Shown here piece after piece: positions 1 through 12,490 of a DNA stretch of 64,000 bases (position 1 is the stretch's first letter; the number at the start of each line of letters is the position of its first letter). The notes beneath the pieces are model-generated. The model saw only the letters and a program-made list of their open reading frames with translations. It made no database searches and had not been told where the DNA came from. The translations under genes were made by a program, and so were the position numbers. The stretch is from Capitulum mitella (taxonomy: Eukaryota; Arthropoda; Thecostraca; Pollicipedomorpha; Pollicipedidae): NCBI GenBank assembly GCA_030062745.1, contig CP099849.1, positions 11,878,144 to 11,942,143 of the forward strand. Direction: 5' to 3'.

Positions 1-2103
1 ATTTTCTGAGTGATGTCCTCGTCAGAAGCGTTTCTTGTCACACCTGCGTGGCAATGAACACTCGTGAAGACAATAACAATGGTAAAATGAATAACTGAAA
101 ATAAATGCTAGGTAATAATGATAATAATAAATGCTAGGCAATAAAAATATTCCCACTAAAAAAGCACATGCACGTAGCAAGCAATGGGACACAGGTCTTC
201 TGCTGCGAAAATAATAATCCCCGTTAACTTGTACACCTCATATCCAAAAGCGCCTACATCCATGTATGCAACATCAACAGCTGACAGTTTCCCTCATCAT
301 TGGAAGCCCCGTCAGACAGTCGCCTCTCTACGCAGGGAATGTCTTCTGACCGGTCAACCGCAGAACTGCCGACGGGCAGGGGACGGAGTCAGGACTTCCG
401 GAGACCGACTCCAGCCGGGTGTGCTGCCACTGTGAGTCAGACCCCCCCCCCAGCTGAGCCCCTGCTTCTGACAGCCGCCTATCTCGCCGCGTCAACAGAC
501 TTGAACAGTTCTGAGACCCAGTTTGTCGGACGGAGACGTTGCCGTCTGACAGGCAGCGGGCGGGCCGACCGGCTGAGCGGGCTCTGTTTCTGCTTCATCA
601 TTCCATTGATCAGGTCCCATCAAGACGACAGAAATGGGACAAATGACTGGCGAAATTTTCATTGCCTGTTCACGAATCTGTGGTTTTTTATTCCGATGCT
701 GAGTTGAATGGGTAACAGGCATTCTGAAACCAGGTAAAAAGGCATGATCTTTTTAGGAAGCGCACGGAGTTTTGTTTTACGCTGTAAAAAACGATGTCGT
801 TTTTGTGAGGTTGCGTTTGCACGGGATGTTCCGAGGTCCACGTCATTCGCCTGTCAGTCAGGTTTCAGTATGCTGGAACAGGCGTAGTGGTGGCGTTTCA
901 ATTTTCCTTCCGTTACGCCATTCAGACAGCTAAACGCTTCCAATTACCGGTCACAGGCGGTCTTCACATCTTAAGACTACAAAACGTCACAGTTAAGCAG
1001 CCCACCAAATAACTAAGCTTAGTAAGCTTTTTTAGTTTACTTTGCATCACCACGACAAAGTGATCTGAGCGGTGGTGAGAGCCATTTATCAGTTCTTCCA
1101 AATGACGAGCATGTATTCTGAGACAGGTAGATTGGCAGGTTAATAAGCGATCATCTTAAGCATGTTCCCGGTTGTCAAAACCTAAATGACCCATCACCGG
1201 GGAATCGAAGGAACGCCTCCGTTTGATGCCATAATCCGGTACTTTTAAAGATATCCTATTAACGGAAGAAACTATTGATAGACATGTCTGGTTATCTGTG
1301 ATCCCTGTGGCGTCTCGATATATCTGGATTAACAGGGGCACAAGTAAGGCCAGAGGGGTGTTAATGTTAAATTTTCCCAAGGGCAGCTTGCCGCTCCCTG
1401 CCCCTCCCCCGTGGCGCCACCACTGGGTGATCCACATTTGCGTCGCATTTAAACGATTTGCGTTATTTCTAAGCAGGCGGCAGCTTGAAACCCATGCATA
1501 TTTATCACTTATATGTATCACTTCATACAAGAACGGACGTTTTATGCTTGCTCACTGCTAAGTCCTTTTATCTGATAGTCTTTCGTAGCTGTGTGACCAA
1601 CTGCAAGCGATCTCTCATGGTACACAAATAAACAAATGAGCGAATTGTTATCCGTAACATGGACATGGTAAACACTTTCGCATGTCACGCAATGTGAGAA
1701 GAAAATGGACATCATTCTAATTACATGGACATACGTGTATGCAGTTAGCGGGTTCCGGGGAGCTGCAACGAAAAAGTACAAAGCCTATCCCCGTATTTTT
1801 TCCGCAAATTACAATTCAAACATTTCCCAACAACACACATCAGTGCTGTAATTGTCTTTTTACCTCTTCCACAAAACAGAGTGGTTCTAATGATGCCGTT
1901 TTTTTCACACAGCGCCAAACTAGCATCGGCAAACCGATAGCAGCAATGTTCAGTGATCGCTTTTTTGCGGTACAGGTGAGCCTGCTGCCGGAATTTAGAA
2001 ACAACTTGTTGCCTTTTATGGGAGTCGTGCCATAAGTGATCCAACTGTGCGATAATTGGCAAAAGGGTTGCAAGACCTTCCGCGTGCATAGAGGCCTAAG
2101 ACG
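1..2103. other. Gene-free left edge
   Basis: No open frame here resembles a known protein and none keeps coding character over a useful length. Bases 330-600 are GC-rich with degenerate GACNGNC-like motifs; the rest is mixed-composition DNA with short A/T tracts. Confidence 0.5.
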
Positions 2104-2780
2104 ATGGCCAGGGACTGTAACGCCGCCCAGCTGGAGGAGAGGATAAGGGTCGGCCGCCTCAGTTCCATTAATGGAATAGCGGAGCGCTTCAACATTAACT
2201 TCAGTACAATGCACACCATTTCCCATGACCATTCAAACATGACGAAGGTAGGATCACGTTGCGCTCCAAAAAAGCTCACAGATGACCAAAAATCGGCCAG
2301 ACCCGCGACTTCCCAAAGCTGGCTACAGCGATATGAAGAGCAAGGAGATGCTTTCGTGGGCTGTATCGTCCGTGCAATGGAAACTTACCCTCGAACAATG
2401 TAAACACTCGCCCTCCCCCAGGAAATGGCGCGTTCTGGATTCTCAAAAAAAGATGCTGTCTGCTGTATTCGGGGACACCAAAGGGGTCATCCTCGTACAC
2501 CCTGTCCCGAAAGAAACCACAATGATTGGCGAGGCCTACTAAAAAGTAATTAAGGATCAAATTCTGCCGGCTATCGCCCAGCGCAGCGCAGAAAAAGCAT
2601 AAGGTAGATTCGTCCTGTACCACGACAATGCGCTCCCCGCGGGCCTTCGTGGTAACGGCCACCCCCGACGAAAACGGCATCAAACTGCTCGGGCGCCCTC
2701 CCTACTCGCCCGATCTGGCACCCAGCAACTGTTAGCTGTTCTCTGCAATGAAAAATCACCTACGAGGACAGAAGGTCGGC
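2104..2780 (+). pseudogene. Decayed mariner-like transposase
   Basis: Tc1/mariner transposases are cut-and-paste enzymes with an N-terminal helix-turn-helix and a DD34D catalytic core. Family signatures appear in order here but in different frames. From 2104 there is an HTH-like part (INGIAERFNINFSTMHTI), then KKLTDDQKSAR and LQRYEEQGDAF. After a frame change near 2400 come VFGDTKGVILV and a stop at about 2540, then KVIKDQILPAIAQRSAEKA, another stop, and FVLYHDNAL. After a further shift come PPYSPDLAPSN and MKNHLRGQKVG. At least two frameshifts and three in-frame stops break it. The first catalytic Asp (usually GDETW) reads AMETY and the third (usually PSD) reads PSN; only the HDN aspartate remains. 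The copy is therefore inactive. Terminal inverted repeats were not located, so the element ends are unknown. Confidence 0.8.
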
Positions 2781-5700
2781 TCGCGGTCAGAGTTAGGATC
2801 CGCCGTCTAGGAGTGTGATGAAGGGACCCTGCCTAGAGCTTCCGAGTGTCCATCTAGAGTCTGGTTAAGCGATGGGAGTGGCGTGTTCAGCTGAACAGCG
2901 GGTTTGACAAAGAGGGGGCCGAGTTTGATGTAGATATGTTGACAAATAAACGAGTTACACGGAGCTTACTTTTTGAACGCACTGGTACATGCATACCTGC
3001 GCTTTGTGCCTGTGCTTCCAAGCATCGTCTTTCCCTTTGCAAAGGAAACGTAATGCCCTTTGACTGGGGGCGAACGAAAGTCGTATTTAACCTCTGCAGC
3101 AGTAAAGAAGGCCTCGAGAGCCTCCTCCGAGTGGAAGCCAAACACCATTACGTCTGAACGGCACTACACCTGCCTGTTGCAGCAGTAATCCCGATAGCTT
3201 TGCATTTGAACCGGCTCCGGGAGGCGAGCGGCTCGGCTTGAGCCCATCCGTCGTCGGATGAGCGGGTCTTTTCTGTCGTAAACAGGGCTGTTTGGAGCCA
3301 GCGCGGTCAGCGAGTCGTCCCGCGCGCCGGAGGCAGTCTGATCGCGGCCGACAGAGGAGTCCGGCGCCGGGACGGTCCCCTGCTGAGCCGCCGGCGGCGC
3401 CAGGCTCCGCGCCGCGCACGCCAGCTGCCGGCCTGGTGTCGGCCCATCGCGCTCCGCCCGCAGCCGCGCAAATGTGGAGCGCCGCAGACGAAGACGGTCC
3501 CGAACCACGGCCCGCTGCTGATTACGGCGGGCAGTGCGGAGCGCACGCTGCCTTTGGAGGTCACGAAAAGCACTCTGCGCCAGCTTGCCGGCCTACATAA
3601 CAAGCCCAGCGGCGCGAGTAAGCTAAGTAAAATATGCCGAGTAAGCCGAATAAGAGCAGGGGTGAAGCAACTGATGTGAGCCAGATAGAGAAAGGGAAGA
3701 AGGGGAGAAATGGTGAGGGAGATAGAGAGACGCACATGCAGACTGACAAACAGACACGCAGACAGACAAACATACAGATGGACAGCCTTACAGACACACG
3801 GACACATAGACTCACGGACAGATAGACAGACCGCAGTCAGGCAGGCAGACCGACAGACAGACACACGGACTCGCAGGTGCACGCGCAGACAGCCAAATTG
3901 GCACACAGGTGCACACGCACATAAACTTAACAAAAGGACAGCTTCGCAGGCCGGCAAGCGGACAGGCAGACGGACGGACAGAGGCAGGCAGACCGACAGA
4001 CGGGCAGACAGACGGCGACTGGTGGCGGGCTGTGTCGAGCTCGGCCGGAGCGGCGGGCCGCGGCTCCGAGCCGGCCGGTGCCGTTTCCGTTACTTTAGCC
4101 GCGGCTGGCGTGGCGTGACCCGACAGTGCCCCCGCTGACCGTGATCACCAGCCGTGCGCGCCGGCGGCGGCAGAGCCACGGCAGAGCCGGCAGGCAGCAG
4201 AGCCGGCTCACGACAGAGCCAGCGGGGGTCAGAGGGACGATAGACAGGAGGGTTGACAGACGGCAGTGCCAGCGGACGGGACAGACTCTGCAGATGGCAG
4301 AATTATTAGAGTGCGGAGCCCGCGGACAGCTGGAATGGTAGGCGACAGGCGCGCAAAAATATTTTTCAGGAACAAGTTTATTGCGTTTTAAGACACGTAT
4401 GTCACGTGCTGTGTTCGCAAAGCGCACCTGTTCAGAAGACCTTCAGCGTCGGGGTATTCGTCTGATCGAGTCGGCGGAGCTCCGTTACACCTGACGCTTA
4501 GAAACACCTGTTCAGCCGAGCTTCGTCGTTTCAATGTACATCTGGTCAAGTCGGAGTGGGGTGGGGCCATGCGGTGTTGCCCAGCCATTGGATACGATCC
4601 GGCGGCGTGTTACTTTTCCGGTGCTCGTGTCTAAGAATAACACCGAGAAAGCCGGATTCAAACATATTTTTAGATGAGGGAATTACTTGAAATGTTATGT
4701 ACACCTTAAACACCAAAAGTGTGGCCATCAGATATAGACTTATATATAATGTCTTACATATAACAGAAAAATAGAGGCTCGGGGTTTCGTATACAATATC
4801 TTACATGAGTACTTACCTTTTCAACATTTATTCTTACTTATATCTGACTTTTATCGGCACTGGCACCGGACTGGGAAGAACTGAAACACCTTGTGATTTG
4901 TGGCTGCTTCCTCCGTCAGTGCCATAAACTAACAAAGTGGCTATTGACCTTGGCTGTTGATCTCGCTAGACAGCAAGGTCATAACCGCACTCAGCTTCAT
5001 ATTGACAATGTTCATTTTGGTTGGTTTTGCATTCCTCTTGGTCCATCGATCGGAAATGCAGCCTGTCGTTTCAGACAGGTGTTTGTTGATACGGATGGAA
5101 CACTTCGCAGAACCTGATAGTTTCTGGAACCCCCAGGGCGTACAGTGTCATTGCGTCTTGCGAATGACCACCTGATATGTCCTCTGATCCGACCGAATAT
5201 TAACCAAAGGTCGTGGAAACGTTCTCCACAAGTTAGGAAAATGCGCGAGGAGTTGTTACAGAGATGCAGCAGTGCCGTGTTCGTCCTCTGGACGTCGTGC
5301 TGGGTGTTACCTCTACTGCATCCGTCCTTTCAAAGACGCTGATGCTGGACAGGAACAAGATTTTTGACACACTACATGCATAGGTGGTTGTGCAGATCCT
5401 GTATTACCGGGAATACTTTGTGCGCCCTGCAGCTTTCACGTACAATAACACACAACAACACACACGACAACGGCTATAAAAGTTCCCAAGCAGGCTGCGT
5501 CAAAGTGCTCAGCTCGCTGCTGTTGGTTTCAGCTCATTTCGAGAAGAAACATTTCGGCTAGACCTCAGCGTACCCCCGCCCCGGCAAACTCAGCAGGACG
5601 GTCTTGACCAACAGTCGGGCGACGCCGACCGGCCGGCTTCGTGGCCGCCGCCCGCTTTCGACCGGCCTCGCAGTGGCGGCCCCGTCTGCCGGCGGCGAAT

Positions 5701-6487
5701 GCGGCCATGGTAATGGCTGTCCATTAGGTGAGCGCGCCTGTCGGGGCCGGCCGGTGTCGGCCGCTGTCGGCAGGGTGCCGCCGCCGCCGGCGACGGGCGC
5801 ATCACAATAGGTCGACGCCGAGTGGTCCATGGTCTGCGCGTCGACGGGCGCGGCCGCCAGACGAGCCGGTGAATGCCTATCAGTCACATGATATGTTCAC
5901 GAGTCGCGCAACAAACTCACTTAACAAGGGCCGGCTGCGGGGGCGCCCGGGGCCGGCGTCACGGGCGCGTCACGGTTTGCTCTCTCGGGTGACGCGGGCC
6001 AACCGGCGGGCACGACGGGAACCTGGAAACCGCGACAACGCGGAACGAACTGCGGCCAACAGAACGGCGTATTTGTGCAACCGTGCCACGGCGACGGCCG
6101 CCTTCGCAAACATGGACACGGTCTGTCGCCGAGGGAGAACCATTACTCACAGTCGTAGAGCGCAATGTGTCAATGGAAACGAGTGTTCTTCGTCAGCGTC
6201 TTTCAAGGCACAAAAATATGAACTTCGGGTGAGATGACAAAACAGTGCTACCGCCTTCCGTCACGATCGACGACAGACGACAGAACCACTCGGCAGACCG
6301 AACCACTCGGCAAAACGAGCAAACGCCGCCCGCACGAAGACATCGAGTAAAGTGCACTTTCTGAAAGTGCAATCTCTCTTCTCCTCTACTCAAACAGTAC
6401 CGTCGGCCGCAGGCACCCGATGATGCTTCGCGATCAGCGACAGCGCAAACGAACGGCAGTGCAATCAAGCGTAGTCTGCCGCAGCGC
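2781..6487. other. Gene-free, GC-rich patches
   Basis: No gene recognised. GC-rich, CpG-containing patches lie at about 3200-3600, 4000-4350 and 5560-6130. The long frames in them run on several strands and frames at once and are Arg/Pro/Ala-rich, as expected from composition alone. Bases 4360-5560 are of mixed composition without a recognisable gene. Confidence 0.45.
3715..4020. repeat. Degenerate CAGACAGA simple repeat
   Basis: About 300 bp of interrupted CAGACAGA / GACAGACGGACAG motifs, purine-biased on the plus strand. Apparent ORFs through it (RQTDRQTD type on plus, CLSVCLSV type on minus) are by-products of the repeat. Confidence 0.8.
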
Positions 6488-7879
6488 TCACGCCTCGCCG
6501 AGCAGACCAGTCATGAAGCGCTCGGCGGCCGAGCCGTTACAGTCGGGGAACAGCTTCTGGCACTGGCCGCCCTCGAAGTGACGGATCATCTCCATCATCT
6601 GGCCGACGCCGATGTACTCCTGGACGTCGCCGCGAATCAGCTTGAGACCGATGCTGTTCACCTTGGCGACGATGCCGTCGACGCCGCCGGAGCCGCTGCG
6701 GCGCTGCAGGTCCTCGCAGTAGGCGCCCCACAGGCACTCGGCCACATCCAGCCCGGTCTCCGACGTGTACAGGTTCACCATGTTCAGGCCGACGCGGAAC
6801 AGGCCGTTGACTACGTCGACGCGGGACGGGCCGTCGTCGGCGGAGTCAGCGGCCGGCGGCGGCGCGGCGCGGCCCTGCGTCAGGTCTTGCCCCAGTACGG
6901 CCAGCTCCTCCGTGGCGTCGAAGCCGGCCACCTTACCGGCGATGTCGAGCGCGCGCAGGAACAGGCTCGACTCGTCGGGCACCATGCGTGCCTGGCCGCC
7001 GTAGCCCATGATCTGGATGATCTTCTTGAGCAGGAACATGCCGAACGAGAAAGCCGACCAGCCGGAGACGGCCAGGTCGAGACCGGCGTTGGACGCCGAG
7101 TCGGCGGCGCGCGTCCGGTTCGCCTCTCGACTGCGGAACGGCGCCGGCGGCCGCCGCTGCCGGAGCGGCCGCTCGCCGCCGTCGCCGCGGCGCTGGTACG
7201 GCGGCCACTCCTGCTCAGCCGCGAATGGCCGCAGCCCGGGCGGCGGGCCGTCCGGCCGCTCCAGGCGGGGCCGCTCCTGCGGCCTCCAGCCGGCGCCGCT
7301 GGGGCCGGCAAACGCCTGGCCCGGGTCGTACGGCTGCGCCGCTCCCTCGAACGTCTGGCCCATGCGGTTCGGACTGGGCACGGCCGGCCACTGCGGCGGC
7401 AAGTCGTGCTGGTACGTCTCCAGGATGCCGTAGCTCTGGATAGTGCCGCCCTGGCGCGGCCCCTGCTGTGCCTGCAGCTGCTTCATTACGTCGGCCACGT
7501 TCTGCGAGTAGTCGCTCGGCTGCAGGTGGCCGGGCTCCGGCTGCTGAGGCCGGCCCGGCTGCAGCTGCGCCAGCGTCGCCTGGATCTGCGCGCTGGCCGC
7601 CGAGGCCGGCTCGGCGGCCGCCGGCGCCGGCGTGGCGGCCGCCGCCAGCCGCGAGTCGCTCTCGGGCGGCTCGGCCTCCTCCCAGCCGACGTAGTTGATG
7701 ACCGTCTCCGAGGGCTCGTGCGGCGCCTCCTCGCCCGTCTGCTGCGTCACCACCCAGACGGTGACACCAACGATGACGGACGTCATGACGACCAGCAGCG
7801 CGCCCACCACCACCACTAACCGGTACCGGTCGGGTCCCGTGTGCATCTTGTGCTCCGTCTTGACGTGTTCCGCGCGCAT
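6488..7879 (-). CDS. Unrecognised single-pass membrane protein
   Basis: I do not recognise this family. The GC-rich minus-strand frame is open from 8101 to the stop at 6488 (537 codons from its first Met). I prefer the Met at 7879 (463 residues) because the upstream 74 codons are Arg/Pro/Gly-rich low complexity; an upstream exon joining just before it is also possible. Numbering from 7879: residues 1-18 are charged; about 19-44 form a hydrophobic helix (RLVVVVGALLVVM...VWVV), suggesting a type II signal anchor with the C-terminus outside; about 50-260 are Pro/Gln/Ala/Gly-rich and probably disordered; about 264-463 are a compact, better-ordered domain (SGWSAFSFGMFLLKKIIQIM). All four cysteines lie in that last part, as CLWGAYC and CQKLFPDC, with possible N-glycosylation at NRT and NGS. 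The domain has the look of an extracellular disulfide-bonded module. Codon bias and the ordered tail argue that it is real; function is unknown. Confidence 0.7.
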   Translation of the reverse strand: MRAEHVKTEHKMHTGPDRYRLVVVVGALLVVMTSVIVGVTVWVVTQQTGEEAPHEPSETVINYVGWEEAEPPESDSRLAAAATPAPAAAEPASAASAQIQATLAQLQPGRPQQPEPGHLQPSDYSQNVADVMKQLQAQQGPRQGGTIQSYGILETYQHDLPPQWPAVPSPNRMGQTFEGAAQPYDPGQAFAGPSGAGWRPQERPRLERPDGPPPGLRPFAAEQEWPPYQRRGDGGERPLRQRRPPAPFRSREANRTRAADSASNAGLDLAVSGWSAFSFGMFLLKKIIQIMGYGGQARMVPDESSLFLRALDIAGKVAGFDATEELAVLGQDLTQGRAAPPPAADSADDGPSRVDVVNGLFRVGLNMVNLYTSETGLDVAECLWGAYCEDLQRRSGSGGVDGIVAKVNSIGLKLIRGDVQEYIGVGQMMEMIRHFEGGQCQKLFPDCNGSAAERFMTGLLGEA

Positions 7880-8101
7880 CGGTCGCCAGCGGACGAGTGC
7901 GGCTCGCGGCGGACGCGGCGGTGGCGACGGCTCCTGCGCTGCCAGGTAACGGTGCCGGCGGCGGCCCGCATCGGCTCTGGGGGCGCCGCCGCCGCGCCGC
8001 CGGCTTTGTAGCCCGTCACGGTCGGCTGGCGGCCGCTCTTCCGTGCTGACCGGGCTAGCCGGGCCGGCGGCGCCGGGTCGTGGCCGTGCACCAGTTTGCA
8101 C

Positions 8102-9255
8102 GTGTTGAGCGGGCCGAGTAACGGGCCGGCAGCGCGCCGGCGGCCGTCACGCCCGGCCCGCCGCGGCCGTGACGTTCTCCGGTCTGGTCCGCCGCAGTGG
8201 GCCCGCAGGCGACGGGACGGTGACGTGCCGTGCACGCGCCGCTCCCACGGAACTAATGGAGAAATCGTCATTGCAAGAGTTTGAACGAGAGCTGCTGCCT
8301 CTTGGCACTTTTCTTGTGGTAACGGGCAGTTTTTGCTTAAGTTGGCGCAGTTTTACCCATTTTCGTTGGAAAATCACACGGAAGTGGAAAATGGAGACCC
8401 GCGTAGGTGTCCTCCACAGCTCATCATAGGTCCCTGACAGACCAGCTGTGGTCCACCTTACTGGCCAACAAGGACACTTTTACTGCCGCGAGAGCACGAT
8501 AACACGTAAAAGGGGCCCCAGCCAGCGGACGTCCCCTTAAGAGGGCAGGGGCTTATACTGCCAGGTGGGGACTATTTTGCAGGGCGCCATGGACCCCTTT
8601 ACAGATCGGCAGCTGCAAGGTTTTTTTCGCAGACGTGCAGGGGCTCCTTTTTGGGCCTGCTTTGCGGGCTCGTTACAGGGCCACCGCTACAGTCGGGTGC
8701 CGCTCTGCAGGGCGGCAGAGGATTCCTTTGCAGGTCAACAGAGAGCCATTTAACGGGCCAGCAGGGTGACCCTCTACAGGCCAATGGTGCGTCCCGTTCA
8801 CCTGTAGAGGAGAGCTGAGAATTCAGATAGGTTCTGGGATTCGAGTATTCAAATGAATGCACGAATGTTCGGATCGAATATTCAGATCTTTTGAAGTTTG
8901 TGCCATTTCGTTCCTAAATGTACGATCGGAACAAAATCTAAAGATCGGGCTGATTTGCAATTGCATGAACACGTTACAGAACTTTAAAGTTGCGGCCGGC
9001 GCCGAGCACCGGGCAGAGGGCGACCGAGCGCTGCCCAGGCGGGGGAGGGGCGTGACGTCAGCGGCAGAGGACGCTGCAATTGGCAGTCATGCTGCGGTGT
9101 TACCGTAGGTAGAAACCGTCGAACACATGCGCGACGGGGCTCCGGAAGGATTAGTTTGCGAAGAAGAGATAAACATGGGAAAGCATCCACTCCGGCCTGG
9201 AAATTGGTAGGCGTGCCTTGTCTTGCTCCTCGCCACCGTATCCAGACAATATTAA
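8102..9255. other. Gene-free with degenerate repeats
   Basis: Directly 5' of the membrane-protein frame. Bases 8102-8270 are GC-rich and could hold 5' UTR or promoter, but I see no defined motif. From about 8430 to 8820 lies the degenerate repeat listed separately. Bases 8820-9250 show nothing recognisable. Confidence 0.4.
8430..8820. repeat. Degenerate ~30-bp repeat (CTTTACAGG...GCAGGGGCC)
   Basis: Loose repetition of a motif near CCCTTTACAGGCCAGCAGGGG, period roughly 30 bp. Related tracts occur at 11790-11900 and 40970-41330; the last lies inside the large hAT-like element, so this is probably a fragment of the same family. Confidence 0.55.
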
Positions 9256-10473
9256 CCCGCGCACGACCGTCGGTCCGTTACGATCATGCGCGACTGCGGG
9301 GAAGCTGTTGGCCGCCCCCCCCCCTCTAGCTCACGAACGGTTGGTCGCACGATAAAAATAAGCACATCGTTGTAAAGCTTGTAACGAGTAGAGCTTGAAA
9401 CTGGTCTCATTTTTAGTTTTAGATAATATGTAAGCAATTTACGCGCTATATATGTTTTCTCATAGCCGACTGCATGAGACCGAGAAATAGCCTGAGTCTC
9501 AAGGGCTGTGACTAATAACGCATAAATAAAGGCACCAGCGCACAAGTAAAGGCCTGCAAATGCCGATACACATCTAATTTCTCAGATTTGTGCAATATAA
9601 ACGCCGAAACGCCGAGTTAAAGACACGGCAATACTCGCGCCGGCTGTCGGCGTGCGTCGCAGCCGTATGCAGTAAGAAACTGACGGGAACTAATTTTAGC
9701 GTTCCTTTATTTTCGCGAAAAAACTATCCATGTAAATTTTATTGATCTGACTGGTTCTTGTGATGGTTTTTCATGCTTAAATTTGGGGGAAAATTAATTA
9801 GTTACCAATCTACAGCGTTGGCTGAGCTTTATTCGCGAGAGCCTGTTTATTTCCAAAATATGCTATTTTTCCAACTTTTTGGGGTTCCTGGTATTACTTT
9901 CGTCTGTGCAAGCTAGTTCTGCCATTTTCTACCCATTCTGAGTAATTCATCGCCGATTTTGACGGTGATACATTTTGCTCACTACAGTTATTCGTGACCT
10001 GACCCCAGGTCAATGGCTGGAAGTCATTGATACTTTGCCCAATGACGGTAAGTAGATGTCTGTTTCACTCCACAATAAAAATGTTATAAAATATACCGTC
10101 AATTTCCGAAAAAAACACCACAACATGTCTTAAAAATGGGGCTTGCCCTTAGGTCAATGACCCGGAAAATTCAGAAAAATCTGAGATAGCAGATTTGTTA
10201 CAACTATCGGGATCACTAATCCCTGAAAGTATTATTGAGATATCTTGTTTTGCGAAAAAGTTGCAGGGCGCTAAACTTTTTTTGACATAGGTCTGTTTGA
10301 CCTGACCTAGGTCAGGCACCTGACGTGACCTTAGGTTAAAATTTTGACGCAAGATGTAAAAATGATGAAGCAAAAGGTACACAAAGTTTCGTGGCTCCGT
10401 GTTTGTTCGTTTTTTTCGCAATCCCAGAAAAACATCAGGGGGGACTGTCAACAGCCCCCTCCAGTCGGGGGGG
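9256..10473 (-). mobile_element. TTAA-flanked element R1, copy 1 (inverted)
   Basis: A 1218-bp segment bounded by TTAA (9252-9255 and 10474-10477) and beginning CCCGC on the left. It is a reverse-complement homologue of the copies at 15906-17150 and 28365-29575. TTAA target duplication plus CCC termini is the usual signature of piggyBac-superfamily elements. No transposase frame is present, so it would be non-autonomous. It carries the palindrome TGACCTAGGTCA at 10303-10314. The class assignment is an inference from termini only. Confidence 0.65.
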
Positions 10474-11789
10474 TTAAAACAAGAACTGTGTTCTGCTTGG
10501 CCTACGGTATGGCTCCTAACAACTTTCCTAACACGTATTCCCAGCGTCGGCAATAAAACGTGATTCTGTGAATGGTCTACGTTCACGCAGGGACGTCGAT
10601 CTGTATTCATTTAGGAGGGCCCTGGCCCACCCAGTGCTGATTTGGGCCCTCCAATGTTGGTTTGGGCCCCCCAATATTTTTTGCCGGTTTTAAGAGGAAA
10701 TGAGTAATAATAGCGAAGAGGACGGCTGCAATAGATAAGGCATAGGCAGAAAGTAAAGAATAAAGCCTAAAGTGGTGTATCTCTCCCTCCCCCTTTCTCT
10801 CTCTCTGCCTCTGTCTCTGTCTATGTCTTGTCTCTTTCCCTGTCCCTCTCTCTCTCTGTCTACTTACATATGTGGGACTAAATGCAGTTTATATTTGGTA
10901 AATAGTCGCAAAAAACTTATAATTTTCCGTTGGTCAATACGAAGTGAGTTTTTAGTCGCCAGAATAGTATGGGAGGGACTCCCGGTGCCACAGTTTCTCG
11001 CTACTATTTGGGACTAGTATGTGCCCGCGATAATGGAAAATAAGCATGTGTGCAAAAGCTTATCGCACGCACAATGCCATCTTACGTATTTAGAGACCGG
11101 CTATTTCCCTGCATTTGTCTCAATAGACTAAAACAAAAGAGATAATATAAACAGACTCGCATGTACTCTACAGTAGCGTTCAGCTTCACGCACCGACTGA
11201 TACCGACCCGGTGTCTGCGCCCGTTGTCGGACACGGAACCAAGGTCAGATTATTCTCGAGACAGCTCATCTCCCCACGAAATATCCCCGCGTGCAGACCA
11301 ATGCCACCGTGGGGAAGAGGTAGCGCACATTTTAGTAGTGTCACTCTCAGAGGCGTAGGGAATGAGAAGGGGCAGGGATCCATGCCCCTCCCCACTTCTG
11401 GGAAATTCAACTTGTTCCCCCTACACACACACTATTCCTGAATGTTCCTCGCTTATGGCCACTCTCAGCATTGCTCTCATCCATAGTGGTGTGCAGGAGC
11501 CGAAAGAATGGTGAGCAATGCCCCGATTAGCATTCCGCTCGATCATGTATAGTTTGGCTCGTATTTCTTCAGATTCTGCAGCGAAATGCAGATGAGTATT
11601 GGAATGTTCAGCCGACAGTCGAGCATTCCGCGAATATCCCGGTCAAAAAGTTGCATACCGAATGTTCGTCGAGTACTCGAATCTTGAAATCAAGATTCGA
11701 ACATTCGCCGAGTCCGAAGATTCAGCCAAATGCTCGAATCACCCGGGTCCGAATCCTCAGTTCTACTGCAGAGCCAGCAGGCCATCTGA

Positions 11790-11900
11790 AGGCCCGTAAG
11801 CGTGCCCTTTACAGGCCAGCACGGGCCATTTATAGACCAATCAGTCATCCTTTATAGGCCCCCAGGGATCCTTTACAAGTCAGCGGGGGCCAGATGGTCA
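11790..11900. repeat. Short tract of degenerate TTACAGGCC repeat
   Basis: Three to four loose copies of a CCTTTACAGGCCAGCAGGGGCC-like unit, related to 8430-8820 and 40970-41330. Confidence 0.5.
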
Positions 11901-12445
11901 CAGTTTACAGTTACGATGTGTATTTGGGACTTTCTAGTAACATTTTATTAAGTTTCTGAAGTTCAAACGATTGGATTGATCAGAATCACTTCAGAGCAAC
12001 CAGGACCTGATCCTCCGAGGTCCGCTCCTCCAAACCAAACCATGCCACACCACGACGTTGAACTTCGTTTTCGCTCCTTTCCAACGAAAACAAAACCCCG
12101 CGCGACTCATGGCAGCAAGGCACTATGGGACCCGCTGGCAAAGTCCGCCCTGATCGACGCGAACCGCGGAAAGCTCTCAGCGAGGGTGCAGTTTTCCCCC
12201 GGCTGCCGACGCGTCCCCATATCACAGAGGCGCCGAAAGGCGGTGAAAAATGACGGCCGCGCTTTTTCAAGTTTCTGGATCAACGGGCCGATTAGGAACA
12301 GTGGACGTCGCGTGGGGCCGTCGACAACGCACCACAGGAAGAGGGGAACGGCTGTTTGGAAAAGGCCTCTATGTGGGAAAGATTGCCTGTGTGGAAAAGA
12401 ATACGCTTCCTGGAACAACTGGATTGGTAGAGACAAAACGGACAG

Positions 12446-12448
<3 letters not shown>

Positions 12449-12487
<39 letters not shown>
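12449..12487. repeat. GA dinucleotide microsatellite
   Basis: About 19 uninterrupted GA units, visible directly. Confidence 0.95.

Positions 12488-12490
<3 letters not shown>

Noticed and set aside
3307..3957. 216-codon minus-strand Cys/Leu/Ser-rich frame
   Set aside because: Product of the CAGACAGA simple repeat and an adjacent GC-rich patch.
6578..7819. 413-codon plus-strand frame
   Set aside because: GC-rich shadow of the minus-strand membrane-protein gene; Leu/Arg/Val-rich without domain features.
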